A DNA stretch of 20,940 bases from an uncultured Flavobacterium sp. (GCA_946886675.1 CAMPIZ010000002.1:1-20940), one strand, 5' to 3'; positions 1 to 8,618 are shown, numbered from the stretch's first letter. The notes: generated by a model not told the origin, from the sequence alone. Translations and numbers: made by a program.

Positions 1-5
1 AAATA

Positions 6-34
6 AGGCATTGTAAAATTTACAATGCCTTTTT
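6..34 (+). terminator. Intrinsic terminator of an upstream gene
   Basis: A perfect 12-base inverted repeat (6-17 against 19-30, starting AGGCATTGT and ending ACAATGCCT) is followed at once by a run of T. Because only one base separates the arms, the real hairpin is probably about 9-10 bp with an A/T loop. An A-rich tract precedes it, so it could also work on the other strand. It sits about 145 bases before rpoN and most likely ends a plus-strand gene lying outside the window. Confidence 0.75.
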
Positions 35-176
35 GTTTGTTAAACTACTAAAATCTAAAATACGTACATCAAAAATTATACCTCATTTTTTACTATTATT
101 AATTTTATCTAAAAACATGCAGTATTAACAGGTGTTTTTTGTATTTTTATATCTACTAAAACACTTAGTTTTTACT

Positions 177-1634
177 ATGCTCAAACAGAATTTACAATTA
201 AAATTATCTCAGAAATTATCGCCTCAGCAAATTCAGCTGATGAAGCTGATCCAGCTCCCTACGCAGGCATTTGAGCAACGCCTTAAAGAAGAAATGGTTG
301 AAAATCCCGCCCTTGAAACTGGCAAGGAAGAATATGAGGCTGATGAGTTTAGCAATGACGACTATGATGAGTATGACGACTATGACAACGACAGAATTGA
401 GGCTGACGACATAAACATAGACGAATACCTTAGCGACGACGAAATACCCAACTATAAACTACAGGCAAACAATTACAGTGACGATGATGAGGAAAGGACA
501 ATGCCTTATGCTGCACCTGTAAGTTTTCACCAAAGCCTGGTGGACCAGCTAAATACGTTTATACTTGATGATAGCGAAAGGGAAATTGCAGAGTTCCTTG
601 TAGGAAGTATTGATGACACAGGGTACATCCGTAGGAGCATTAGCGATATTGTAGACGATATGGCTTTTACACAAGGTATTTATACCGACGAAAAAACCGT
701 AGAAAACATATTACATATTATCCATCAGTTAGAGCCTGCCGGTGTAGGTGCACGCGACCTGCAGGAGTGCCTGTTATTACAGTTAAAGCACAAAACCCCT
801 ACAGAACCTATAGACCTTGCTATAGATATATTGGAAAATCAGTTTGATGCTTTTACCAAAAAGCATTATGACAAGCTTCTCCAAAAATACGACATCAAAC
901 AAGACCAGCTTCGCAAAGCTATAGACGAGATTGAAAAGCTTAACCCCAAGCCGGGAGGTTCTTATGACAGCAGTAATAAAATTGTGGAGCATGTTGTACC
1001 GGATTTTTCCATTAGGATAGTAGATGGAGAGCTGGAACTTTCGCTTAACGGAAGAAACGCCCCGGAATTGCACGTTTCTAAAGATTATCAGGAGATGCTT
1101 CAAAGCTATAAGGACTCAAAGGATAAATCTTCTCAAAAAGATGCAGTACAGTTTATTAAACAGAAACTGGATTCGGCAAAATGGTTTATAGATGCTATAA
1201 AACAGCGGCAGGAAACCCTGTATGTAACTATGAATGCCATTATGCATTATCAGCAGGAGTATTTTCTGGACGGTGATGAGGCCAAGCTGAAACCCATGAT
1301 ACTTAAAGACATTGCCGATATGGTAGGGCTGGATATTTCTACCGTATCACGTGTTGCAAACAGCAAATATGTAGAAACGCCTTATGGCACTAAGCTTATT
1401 AAGGAATTCTTTTCTGAAGCTATGAAAAACGATCAGGGAGAGGATGTTTCTACCATTGAGATAAAAAAGATACTGCAAAACGTAATAGACGAGGAAGACA
1501 AAAGAAAACCACTTCCGGATGATAAGCTTGCCGATATATTAAAAGAAAAAGGCTACCCTATTGCCCGCAGAACTATTGCCAAATACAGGGAGCAGCTGGA
1601 TATACCTGTTGCAAGGATGAGAAAGAAAATTTAA
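177..1634 (+). CDS. rpoN: RNA polymerase sigma-54 factor RpoN
   Basis: Encodes the alternative sigma factor that directs RNA polymerase to -24/-12 promoters and needs an AAA+ activator to open DNA. With the ATG at 177 it is 485 residues, normal for the family. Region I (residues 1-45, Gln/Leu-rich, LSQKLSPQQIQLMKLIQLP) is the activator-responsive part. Residues about 51-105 form a very acidic Asp/Glu/Tyr-rich linker. The core-binding domain follows (about 110-335), then a helix-turn-helix around 376-396 (DISTVSRVANSKY) and the RpoN box ARRTIAKYR at 463-471. An in-frame GTG at 132 would add 15 hydrophobic residues before region I and is rejected, since family members begin right at the MLKQNLQLKLSQ block. 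A TATTTTTA hexamer-like box at 142-149 is the right distance from the ATG for a promoter but lacks a clear -33 element. The next gene starts one base after the stop, so they are probably co-transcribed. Confidence 0.96.
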   Translation: MLKQNLQLKLSQKLSPQQIQLMKLIQLPTQAFEQRLKEEMVENPALETGKEEYEADEFSNDDYDEYDDYDNDRIEADDINIDEYLSDDEIPNYKLQANNYSDDDEERTMPYAAPVSFHQSLVDQLNTFILDDSEREIAEFLVGSIDDTGYIRRSISDIVDDMAFTQGIYTDEKTVENILHIIHQLEPAGVGARDLQECLLLQLKHKTPTEPIDLAIDILENQFDAFTKKHYDKLLQKYDIKQDQLRKAIDEIEKLNPKPGGSYDSSNKIVEHVVPDFSIRIVDGELELSLNGRNAPELHVSKDYQEMLQSYKDSKDKSSQKDAVQFIKQKLDSAKWFIDAIKQRQETLYVTMNAIMHYQQEYFLDGDEAKLKPMILKDIADMVGLDISTVSRVANSKYVETPYGTKLIKEFFSEAMKNDQGEDVSTIEIKKILQNVIDEEDKRKPLPDDKLADILKEKGYPIARRTIAKYREQLDIPVARMRKKI

Positions 1635-1635
1635 A

Positions 1636-2253
1636 ATGAAAAAGATACTTCCTGCTTTTTCCTATATTTTCCATCCGCTTTTTATACCGGTATATGCAAC
1701 ACTTTTTTATTTTTTCGTAACACGTAATTTTTTTTATGAGCACGAAGTTTACCTTATTTTTATACAGGTCCTAATCCTTACATTATTATTACCCATATCC
1801 TTATATTACCTGCTTAACTCGCTTGGCCTTATCAAGTCTAAGATGATGCTTGATAAAAAAGAGCGTAAACTACCATTAGCCTTCCACGCCATGTTTATGG
1901 TAATACTTATAGAACACAGTTTTTCGGATGTAGTGCTACCGGAGCTGTACTATTACTTTATGGGCTATGTTATAAGCAATCTAATAGCGCTTGCGCTCCT
2001 CCTGTTTCGCTATAAAATCAGCCTGCACATGCTGGGTATAAGCACCCTTACCATTTTTGTAACAAGTATTTCTGCCTACTATCACATTCAGTTTTTATAT
2101 GTAATAGCGCTTTTAATTTTGTGCATGGGATTTACCGCTTCTTCACGGCTGCAATTGAAAGCCCATACAATGGGAGAACTTGCTTTAGGCACCCTTATAG
2201 GCGCACTGCCTCAAATAGGGCTTTGGTTTATATGGCTTCTCCCGGGACTGTAA
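1636..2253 (+). CDS. Membrane protein with divergent PAP2 phosphatase signature
   Basis: A 205-residue integral membrane protein with about six hydrophobic segments. Three blocks line up with the PAP2 (type 2 phosphatidic acid phosphatase) signature: a basic block with RKLP at 77-80, a KISLH block at 127-131 where PSGH would be, and SR-x5-H at 170-177 followed three residues later by Glu181, where the classical motif has Asp. Known PAP2 enzymes remove phosphate from lipid phosphates such as phosphatidate or undecaprenyl pyrophosphate on the outer face of the inner membrane. Whether this one is active is inference, because the motifs are degenerate. It starts one base after the rpoN stop and ends one base from the stop of the convergent barrel gene, with no convincing terminator between them. 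I am fairly sure it is a real gene and moderately sure of the PAP2 relationship. Confidence 0.7.
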   Translation: MKKILPAFSYIFHPLFIPVYATLFYFFVTRNFFYEHEVYLIFIQVLILTLLLPISLYYLLNSLGLIKSKMMLDKKERKLPLAFHAMFMVILIEHSFSDVVLPELYYYFMGYVISNLIALALLLFRYKISLHMLGISTLTIFVTSISAYYHIQFLYVIALLILCMGFTASSRLQLKAHTMGELALGTLIGALPQIGLWFIWLLPGL

Positions 2254-2254
2254 G

Positions 2255-2971
2255 TTAGAGTATATAGAACATAAGTCCTATATTAAGGGAATTGAGTTTT
2301 ATATCCACACCTTTTTCATTTTTGGCATCCGGGCCATATATAGGGGTAATACCGTAATACGCATAAAAATTCCATGTGTTCCATCCGGCGGCAAGGTAAG
2401 TCCCTAAAACAATTTTATTAATATCGGGGTTACGCCTAACCCATACCCTTCCTTCGGACGACTCGAACTGCGACCTGTCGTTTAAAAGATAACTTGCCTT
2501 AAATCCTGCATAAACCCTCCAGAACTTATGACTGTATGCATTTGAGTTTCGCCATCTAAGCTCTATAGGCAATTCCAGGTAATGCAGGACTAGTTTATTT
2601 TTATCAAAAGAACCTTCTGGCACAACCTCATATACCGGATCGCCATTTAGCTCACTCACAAAAAGATTGTGTTTAATATTGTTATAAGAATAGCCGAGTC
2701 CTATCGCTATAGAATGGTTGCGTGCTTCATTCACAGGCATATCCCGCAAAAAACCAAGCGTAAAACCGGTAGAAAGTGAGTTTTGTGAATAAGAAGGCGG
2801 TTTACCCTGCATAAGGTTATAAGAAAGCGACAGGTAAAACTGGTCTTCCCTGTATTTGGGGTCAGGCACCAGGCTGTCGAACTTAGGCACGATGCTATCC
2901 GTTTCTTCTTCTATCTGTGCAAAAACAGGAAGGGCTGATAATAAAAACAGGAAAAGGCATATTTTACGCAT
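2255..2971 (-). CDS. PorT-like outer-membrane beta-barrel protein
   Basis: A 238-residue exported protein. The N-terminus (MRKICLFLFLLSALPVFAQ) is a clean signal peptide cut after Ala. The rest alternates short amphipathic strands and turns, with a YLELPIELRWR block and an IGLMFYIL end typical of small PorT-family barrels in Bacteroidota. Such proteins sit in the outer membrane; most have no known function. It does not resemble the type 9 secretion protein PorT/SprT closely enough to use that name. The open frame extends upstream to a TTG at 3004, but that start lies in the likely promoter box CATCTTTG read on the minus strand (2994-3001), so the ATG at 2971 is used. It is convergent with the PAP2-like gene, one base between stops, and lies 61 bases after the AI-2E transporter gene. 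Confidence 0.75.
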   Translation of the reverse strand: MRKICLFLFLLSALPVFAQIEEETDSIVPKFDSLVPDPKYREDQFYLSLSYNLMQGKPPSYSQNSLSTGFTLGFLRDMPVNEARNHSIAIGLGYSYNNIKHNLFVSELNGDPVYEVVPEGSFDKNKLVLHYLELPIELRWRNSNAYSHKFWRVYAGFKASYLLNDRSQFESSEGRVWVRRNPDINKIVLGTYLAAGWNTWNFYAYYGITPIYGPDAKNEKGVDIKLNSLNIGLMFYIL

Positions 2972-2993
2972 AGTTCTTATAAGTTGCATTCTA

Positions 2994-3001
2994 CAAAGAT
3001 G
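2994..3001 (-). promoter_or_regulatory. Possible -7 box of the PorT-like gene
   Basis: Read on the minus strand this is CATCTTTG, seven of eight matches to the Bacteroidota sigma-A consensus TAnnTTTG, ending 22 bases before the ATG at 2971. No TTTG element is found 19-20 bases further upstream, so the site is weak by sequence and is supported mainly by its spacing to the start codon. Confidence 0.4.
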
Positions 3002-3032
3002 CAAAAGTTTGGCAATAGTTTATTTCTGCAGC

Positions 3033-4088
3033 CTAAATTTTCTTTTTCTTTTTTCCCTCATTATTACCCAGTAGAAAACTATACGGCTTTAACGGCCCTA
3101 CATGCATAAAGATTACGTTTATGATACCTAAAACAGGAATGGAAAGTATCATACCAATTACACCCCAAACCATACTCCCTGCAACAACAGCAAGAATAGT
3201 AACAAATGGATCGAGATTTACATTGTCTCCCACTACATAAGGCTCAAAAAGGTAAGATTCTATAAACTGGGCCACAGTAAAAGTTATAACTATACCTATA
3301 AGTGCAGTGGTATCTCCATCGGCCACATAACCCAACCCAATAGCTATAAGAAAAGCTATAATATTGCCTATATAAGGAATAATAGAAAGCAATGCCGCCA
3401 GCAGGCTGATGATTATAAAGTTACTTACACCAAAAGCTGCCATTCCCACAGCATAGATTACCGCCAGAAAAACCATTAAAATAAATTTTCCATACAAATA
3501 GCCCTGAGTAATTTTTGCAGCCTGATTAAAGACTTCGTTTACGTCCTGCCTGTTGTCCCGTTTAAAAAGTTTTACAAAAAACTCCCTGAACTTATGTCTG
3601 TAATTAAGGAGAAAGAAAATATAAATAAAGGTAAGGAGATAATCTCCCGTAAAAGAATATATTCCGTTTATAAAGCTCATGGCCTGTTTGCCCATATTGC
3701 CTGTAGCCTCACTTTGCTGCTTTTTTATATCTTCCTTGCTTATTGGTGTTTTTTCATAAATGTATTCTTCCAGATTTTCAATCTGCGGCATAATTTTTTG
3801 CTTTGCCTTGCCCCAGTCTGCCACAAAGGTTTGTATCTGTATAGAGATAAGCGCAACAAAACCCACGCTTATCAAAAAAAGAAGAAATGTATTGATAAAC
3901 GAAGAAAGCATACGGTTTACCTTCCACGATTCCAGCTTTCTGGCAACAGGAAGCATAAGCAGGGCCAGCACTACTGCGGTAAGCAATGGCGCCAGAAAAG
4001 GCTTTGCTTTTACAAGCCCGGCAATGAGGAAATAAATTCCAAGTATAAATGCTGTCCCGGTAAAAAGTATTCGTTTCCCAAATGTCAT
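3033..4088 (-). CDS. AI-2E family transporter
   Basis: A 351-residue polytopic inner-membrane protein, the usual length for the AI-2E (TqsA/PerM-like) family. Hydrophobic segments fall near residues 8-25, 31-48, 61-83, 148-163, 200-218, 224-252, 260-283 and 295-330. A long hydrophilic loop lies between the third and fourth, as in the family. Family marks include SIIPYIGNIIAF at 235-246 and the block ending in GSMVWGVIGMILSIPVLG (304-321). Members export autoinducer-2, act as sodium/proton antiporters or have no known substrate, so the substrate cannot be given here. The protein ends in five lysines and an isoleucine. The gene lies between the two-helix membrane protein (70 bases upstream) and the PorT-like barrel on the same strand. 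Confidence 0.9.
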   Translation of the reverse strand: MTFGKRILFTGTAFILGIYFLIAGLVKAKPFLAPLLTAVVLALLMLPVARKLESWKVNRMLSSFINTFLLFLISVGFVALISIQIQTFVADWGKAKQKIMPQIENLEEYIYEKTPISKEDIKKQQSEATGNMGKQAMSFINGIYSFTGDYLLTFIYIFFLLNYRHKFREFFVKLFKRDNRQDVNEVFNQAAKITQGYLYGKFILMVFLAVIYAVGMAAFGVSNFIIISLLAALLSIIPYIGNIIAFLIAIGLGYVADGDTTALIGIVITFTVAQFIESYLFEPYVVGDNVNLDPFVTILAVVAGSMVWGVIGMILSIPVLGIINVIFMHVGPLKPYSFLLGNNEGKKKKKI

Positions 4089-4158
4089 TTTTTGAAGTTT
4101 TCTTTAAAGATAAAACTTACAATAATAAGAATGTGAGATTTTTAGTAAATTTTAGTAT

Positions 4159-4881
4159 TTAATGATTGTAATAATCGCTGTTCCATATAGCCGTATTGAA
4201 GTTCTTTCCCTTCCAAAAACAATAGTATAAGGCAATGCCACAAGCTGATTTAAAAATAAAGAGGAAAGAAACAAACCGAACTACAGAAACATCGGCTTTG
4301 CCAAAGGAATTTTCTGACACCAAAGATGTAAGCAGTACACTTACAGCAAGCAGAAAAATAAGAAAGCTTCCAAGATCACGAAAAGGGCGTACCATCAATT
4401 TGCGCCACACACTCATATCGTTACCCCATTTATGGATGAGGTAATAATAACCGTTGCCTATTGGCGCAAACAGCAGTGGGTCATCATAATTATCAAGTTT
4501 GAATAGTTTGGAGGGTGCAGCTATCTTAAAACCGTTCAAAGTGGTATTATGGTGTTTTTCAAGTGTTTTAATTTTAGAAACTGCTTCTTCGGGCACCTGC
4601 CCCTTAAAACGGATGCTGTTTAAAAACCTCAGCCTGTAATCTACACAAACTGCTTTTATCTGGTCTATATGAAATATTCTGTCAGTTTCCAGATAATCAA
4701 AAATAAAGTGATTACTGTCCTGCTCTCCCCCGTCATTAAGCCTTGTCTTTACAGCATGCCTCTCGGCTTCGTCTCGGGCAAGAATATCCTTTACAGACTC
4801 TATTAAATCCGCTTCGGACGTTTGCCTTTTACGCTTGGCAAGTAATTCATTTACAAGGTTTTTCCGCTGCAGCATAACCAT
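4159..4881 (-). CDS. Unrecognised two-helix membrane protein
   Basis: I do not recognise this 240-residue protein. The first 165 residues are soluble and mixed in charge, beginning with a Lys/Arg/Glu-rich helical stretch. Two hydrophobic segments near 170-189 and 201-222 follow, and a short Tyr/Asn-rich tail ends the protein. This suggests a cytoplasmic domain held to the inner membrane by a C-terminal helical hairpin. There is no signal peptide. The frame opens at a TTG (4896). ATGs at 4881 and 4875 are both plausible starts and I chose the first. The gene is divergent from the large barrel gene (about 211 bases between starts) and upstream of the AI-2E transporter on the same strand, so it may be co-transcribed with it. 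The coding character is convincing; the function is unknown. Confidence 0.65.
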   Translation of the reverse strand: MVMLQRKNLVNELLAKRKRQTSEADLIESVKDILARDEAERHAVKTRLNDGGEQDSNHFIFDYLETDRIFHIDQIKAVCVDYRLRFLNSIRFKGQVPEEAVSKIKTLEKHHNTTLNGFKIAAPSKLFKLDNYDDPLLFAPIGNGYYYLIHKWGNDMSVWRKLMVRPFRDLGSFLIFLLAVSVLLTSLVSENSFGKADVSVVRFVSFLFIFKSACGIALYYCFWKGKNFNTAIWNSDYYNH

Positions 4882-5060
4882 ATTATTGAATAGCAATCAT
4901 AAAATTAAGTAATTACTATTATAACAGGCACCAGCTTTTCTTAAAAGTTTGACGCCTAAGATGTTAAAATTATTAAGCACTCGAGTTGCCACGAAAAATA
5001 TCTCTAAAACTATTACAAAAACCTTGTACCTTATCCCCTTAATTCTTCCGCTAAATACAC

Positions 5061-5068
5061 TACTTTTG
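5061..5068 (+). promoter_or_regulatory. Likely -7 promoter box of the large barrel gene
   Basis: TACTTTTG matches the Bacteroidota sigma-A -7 consensus TAnnTTTG at every fixed position and ends 24 bases before the ATG at 5093. The expected -33 TTTG is poor (CCTT in the right place). The site argues that translation starts at 5093 and not further upstream. The rest of the 4882-5092 intergenic region is A/T-rich and I see no other clear element in it. Confidence 0.55.
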
Positions 5069-5092
5069 CCATTTTGGAGTTATACTCTTGTG

Positions 5093-8000
5093 ATGCTGAG
5101 ATACAGGTTCTTATTAGCGATTTTTTGTTTGGTTTCCGCAGTGTACGGGCAGGAAACAAACGGCCTGTTTAAAAACAAAAAGATTACCGCATCTCAAGAC
5201 ACTATACAGATAGACAGCATAAGCATTAACAGAGCCTTTTTTAAGCTTCAGGACAGGCAGGGCAATGATATTGATACGGCTTACTATCATGTAAATTTCC
5301 GAAGCAGTACACTGGTCTTTAAAAATGGCTATAAACCACAGGACACGCTTTTTATGCGCTACCTGAGCTATCCTGACTATCTTACTAAAAAGTACAGTAT
5401 TTATGACAACTCCCGTGTGGTAGACAATGATGCCATAAGTACCGGGAATCTCTATACGGTTTCTCAAAACCCTATTAATACTTTCAAACCATTTGAAGGA
5501 TTAAATACTTCGGGAAGTATTACGCGGGGCATTACCGTAGGAAATAACCAAAACGCGGTAGTAAACTCTAACCTTGACCTGCAGATTACCGGAAAACTGT
5601 CGGATAAAGTAAGCCTTCGAGCCTCCATACAGGACAGCAATATACCGCTTCAGGAAGGTGGCTATTCGCAAAAGCTGGATGAGTTTGACCAGATATTCAT
5701 AGAACTCTTTAGCGATAACTGGAATATAAGGGCGGGCGACCTTTTTCTCGAAAACAGGCAATCACGCTTTTTAAACTTCAATAAAAAAGTCCAGGGTATT
5801 TCTACGACATTTTCTTTTGGTGAGGAAGATAGTAAAACAACAGTATTTGCCGCAGCTGCATTAGTGCGCGGGCAATATGCACGAAGCACTTTTATAGGGC
5901 AGGAAGGCAACCAGGGGCCGTATAAACTACGCGGGCCTAACGATGAGTTGTACATACTGGTAATTTCCGGCTCAGAAAGGGTTTTTGTAAACGGTATATT
6001 ACTCGAGCGCGGGGAGAACAACGATTATATAATTGACTACAATGCAGGAGAAATAATCTTTACTTCACTTTTCCCTATTACATCAGAAATGCGTATTAAT
6101 GTAGAATACCAATACACCGTGCAAAGCTATACCCGTCTGGTAACCTACGGCGGTGTTACCCATGAAAAGGAACAGTGGAGCATCGGCGGATTTGTGTATT
6201 CTGAAAATGACATCAAAAACCAGCCCCTTCAGCAAAACCTAACCCCGGAGCAGATAGCCATACTACAGGAAGCAGGAGATGATACCAATGCCATGACCGC
6301 GCCTTCCGCATACTTAGACAGCTATTCTGAAAACAAGATTTTATACCGTAAGGTAACCATAAACGGCATTGAGGTTTTTGAATACTCAAACAACCCGGAA
6401 GATGAACTGTATAATGTTCGCTTTAGCCTTGTGGGCAATAATCAGGGTAATTATATACTGGCAAGTTCGGCAGCCGTAGGCCGCATTTTTGAATATGTGC
6501 CTCCTGTAAATGGTATACCACAGGGTAATTATGAACCTATAATAAGGCTTACTCCCCCTTCTAAAATTCAAATAGCTACAGTACTGGGAAAATACAACCC
6601 AAGTGAGAAGACATTTGTAGATTTTGAAGCGGGAATAAGCAATAACGATATCAATTTGTACTCTCCTGTTGATGACGGAAACAATCAGGGCCTTGCCGGA
6701 AAAATAAATGCAAAACAGCACATCTATACAGGCGACAGCATACAGGTTGATGCTTTTGCAAACTATCAGTTTATACAAAAGGATTTTCGTACTATAGAAC
6801 GACTGTTTAATATCGAGTTTGACCGCGACTGGAACCTAAACGGTATTGTTACTACACAGGGAGACCAGAGTTACCTCATCGCAGGCGCAAACGCAAGGCT
6901 ATCGCAAAAAGGGTTTATAAATTACCAAGTGGAAAAACTTGACTTTTCGGGCAGTTTTAACGGCACAAGGCATGTGCTGGACGGCAGGTACAATCATAAA
7001 AACCTGTTGGTGCAAAACCGCGGCAGCTTCTTAAGTAGTGATAGCGACTATGCATCATCAGAGTTTTTGCGCAATGAGTCTTTGGCGAAATATCACTTTG
7101 GTAAAAACTGGGTGGGTGGTACTGTAAGGCTTGAAGACAACCGCGAAAAGCTTAAGGAAACCGGTCAGTTTTCGATTATGAGTCAACGGTTTAACGAGTT
7201 TGGCGCTTTTATTGGCCGGGGTGACAGCACCAAGGTATATGTAGAACTGGGCTACCTGCAACGGGCTAATGACAGCGTTGTAAACGGAATGCTGGAGAAA
7301 GTGAACACTTCACAATCTTATTATCTGAAATCCAGGCTGCTGAAAACCGAAAAAAGCGACCTGAGCCTGTTTGTAAATTACCGTAACCTTAAATTTACCG
7401 ATCCAACTATAGAGAATGAACCATCTCTTAACTCAAGGCTTTTATACAACGACCGATATTTTGACCAACTGATTCAGGTTACTACTGCATATGAAAATAC
7501 CTCGGGAACTATACCGCAGCAGGAATTTACCTATCTGGAAGTAGAACCGGGGCAGGGCATTTACACCTGGAACGACTATAATGATAACGGCATACAGGAA
7601 CTGGAGGAATTTGAGATAGCACCATTCCCTGACCAGGCAAAATATGTACGGGTATTTCTGCCTAACCAGGTATTTATAAGAACACATCAAAATAAGTTTT
7701 CGCAGTCGGTTACCCTTAATCCCAACCAGTGGCAAAATGAAAAAGGATTTAAGAAACTGCTGTCTTATTTTTACAATCAGGCATCTTTTTTAATTGACCG
7801 TAAGATAGAGCGTACAGCAGGCAACTTTGACCTCAACCCATTTGACACCGGTGGTGAGGATCTCCTTGGGCTAAACTCCAGTTTTAGAAACAGCCTGTTT
7901 TATAATCGTGGAAAACAAAAACACTCCGTTACCTACACTTATATTAAAAACAGGGCTAAAGCGCTACTTAATGTAGGTTCGCAGGAAAACAGCAACACAT

Positions 8001-8515
8001 CGCACCAGCTACAGTATGCACACCTTATTAAAAAAACATGGCTGCTGGGCTTTTCCGGCCAAACCATAGCTACCTCTACCTATTCGGAGAATTATGACAG
8101 CAGGAATTATAAAATTGATGGGTACCTGCTTGCGCCAAAAGTGTCCTATATATTTTCAAAAAATGCGAGTTGGGACCTGTTTTATGAGTACAGAAAAAAA
8201 GAAAACCAGATAGGTGCTATGGAACTTTTAGACCAGCAACGTATAGGGACCTCTTTTACTTATGCTTCAGAGAAACAATTTACCGCAAATGGTGAGTTTT
8301 CATTATACGATAATGCTTTTACCGGCAATGCTCTTTCTCCTGCTGCATACCAGATGCTGGAAGGACTACAGCCCGGGCAAAACCTAACCTGGCGCCTGTT
8401 ACTGCAAAAAAACCTTACCCAATTTTTGGACGTGAATGTGAACTACCAGGGGCGTAAAAGCGAAACCAGCAAGGCTATACATACAGGCAGTGTGCAGCTA
8501 AGGGCTTATTTTTAG
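5093..8515 (+). CDS. Large outer-membrane beta-barrel protein, function unknown
   Basis: A 1140-residue exported protein with signal peptide MLRYRFLLAIFCLVSAVYG followed by Q. It consists almost wholly of alternating strands rich in Tyr, Asn, Gln and Ser and ends in Phe (LRAYF), the usual outer-membrane assembly signal. Near residues 297-323 a block (VFVNGILLERG then DYIIDYNAGEIIF) resembles segments of the gliding/type 9 secretion barrel SprA, but this protein is about half that size. A loop at 828-839 (DYNDNGIQELEE) fits the EF-hand calcium pattern D-x-N-x-N-G-I-x4-E, followed by an EFEIAPFPDQAKYVRVFLP block. I recall similar uncharacterised proteins in other Bacteroidota. There is no TonB box or plug domain that I can see, so I do not call it a TonB-dependent receptor. 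The frame is open back to 4949, but that extension would precede the signal peptide and contain the promoter box. Confidence 0.8.
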   Translation: MLRYRFLLAIFCLVSAVYGQETNGLFKNKKITASQDTIQIDSISINRAFFKLQDRQGNDIDTAYYHVNFRSSTLVFKNGYKPQDTLFMRYLSYPDYLTKKYSIYDNSRVVDNDAISTGNLYTVSQNPINTFKPFEGLNTSGSITRGITVGNNQNAVVNSNLDLQITGKLSDKVSLRASIQDSNIPLQEGGYSQKLDEFDQIFIELFSDNWNIRAGDLFLENRQSRFLNFNKKVQGISTTFSFGEEDSKTTVFAAAALVRGQYARSTFIGQEGNQGPYKLRGPNDELYILVISGSERVFVNGILLERGENNDYIIDYNAGEIIFTSLFPITSEMRINVEYQYTVQSYTRLVTYGGVTHEKEQWSIGGFVYSENDIKNQPLQQNLTPEQIAILQEAGDDTNAMTAPSAYLDSYSENKILYRKVTINGIEVFEYSNNPEDELYNVRFSLVGNNQGNYILASSAAVGRIFEYVPPVNGIPQGNYEPIIRLTPPSKIQIATVLGKYNPSEKTFVDFEAGISNNDINLYSPVDDGNNQGLAGKINAKQHIYTGDSIQVDAFANYQFIQKDFRTIERLFNIEFDRDWNLNGIVTTQGDQSYLIAGANARLSQKGFINYQVEKLDFSGSFNGTRHVLDGRYNHKNLLVQNRGSFLSSDSDYASSEFLRNESLAKYHFGKNWVGGTVRLEDNREKLKETGQFSIMSQRFNEFGAFIGRGDSTKVYVELGYLQRANDSVVNGMLEKVNTSQSYYLKSRLLKTEKSDLSLFVNYRNLKFTDPTIENEPSLNSRLLYNDRYFDQLIQVTTAYENTSGTIPQQEFTYLEVEPGQGIYTWNDYNDNGIQELEEFEIAPFPDQAKYVRVFLPNQVFIRTHQNKFSQSVTLNPNQWQNEKGFKKLLSYFYNQASFLIDRKIERTAGNFDLNPFDTGGEDLLGLNSSFRNSLFYNRGKQKHSVTYTYIKNRAKALLNVGSQENSNTSHQLQYAHLIKKTWLLGFSGQTIATSTYSENYDSRNYKIDGYLLAPKVSYIFSKNASWDLFYEYRKKENQIGAMELLDQQRIGTSFTYASEKQFTANGEFSLYDNAFTGNALSPAAYQMLEGLQPGQNLTWRLLLQKNLTQFLDVNVNYQGRKSETSKAIHTGSVQLRAYF

Positions 8516-8587
8516 GCTCTGCAATGTATTGCAATTCTACATCCTCCGTAACCTTTAGAGGGCACAACACTCATGCTTTAAAAATAA

Positions 8588-8618
8588 AACCTGCAAGGTT
8601 TTAGAAACCTTGCAGGTT
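8588..8618 (-). terminator. 14-bp perfect palindrome, probable shared terminator
   Basis: Arms at 8588-8601 (AACCTGCAAGGTTT) and 8605-8618 pair perfectly with a three-base loop. On the minus strand the hairpin is followed by a T-rich run (TTATTTTTAAA), so it should end the pigment operon. On the plus strand it follows the large barrel gene by 72 bases but lacks a U-run. The ligase stop codon (8617-8619) lies in the base of the stem. Palindromes of this type recur between genes in some Bacteroidota genomes as far as I recall; copy number here is unknown. Confidence 0.75.

Noticed and set aside
783..1103. Minus-strand frame inside rpoN
   Set aside because: It is antisense to a conserved domain of sigma-54, has no recognisable motif and no spacing to a neighbour.
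2255..2971. Naming the PorT-like barrel as the type 9 secretion component PorT/SprT
   Set aside because: Only the general barrel character and the YLELPIELRWR-type block agree. I do not see the specific sequence I would expect for the gliding/secretion protein, and no other type 9 genes are nearby.
3594..4136. 180-residue plus-strand frame opposite the AI-2E gene
   Set aside because: It is fully antisense to a well-supported transporter gene, its product is rich in Lys, Cys and His without any family motif, and it has no start context. It is a shadow of the A/T-rich membrane-protein coding.
4949..5092. 48-residue N-terminal extension of the large barrel
   Set aside because: It starts at TTG, would put 48 residues before a perfect signal peptide and contains the likely promoter box at 5061-5068.
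8520..8533. TGCAAT-GT-ATTGCA palindrome just after the large barrel stop, considered as a terminator
   Set aside because: The arms are six bases, the loop would be only two bases, and no T-run follows. The 14-bp palindrome downstream is a much better candidate.
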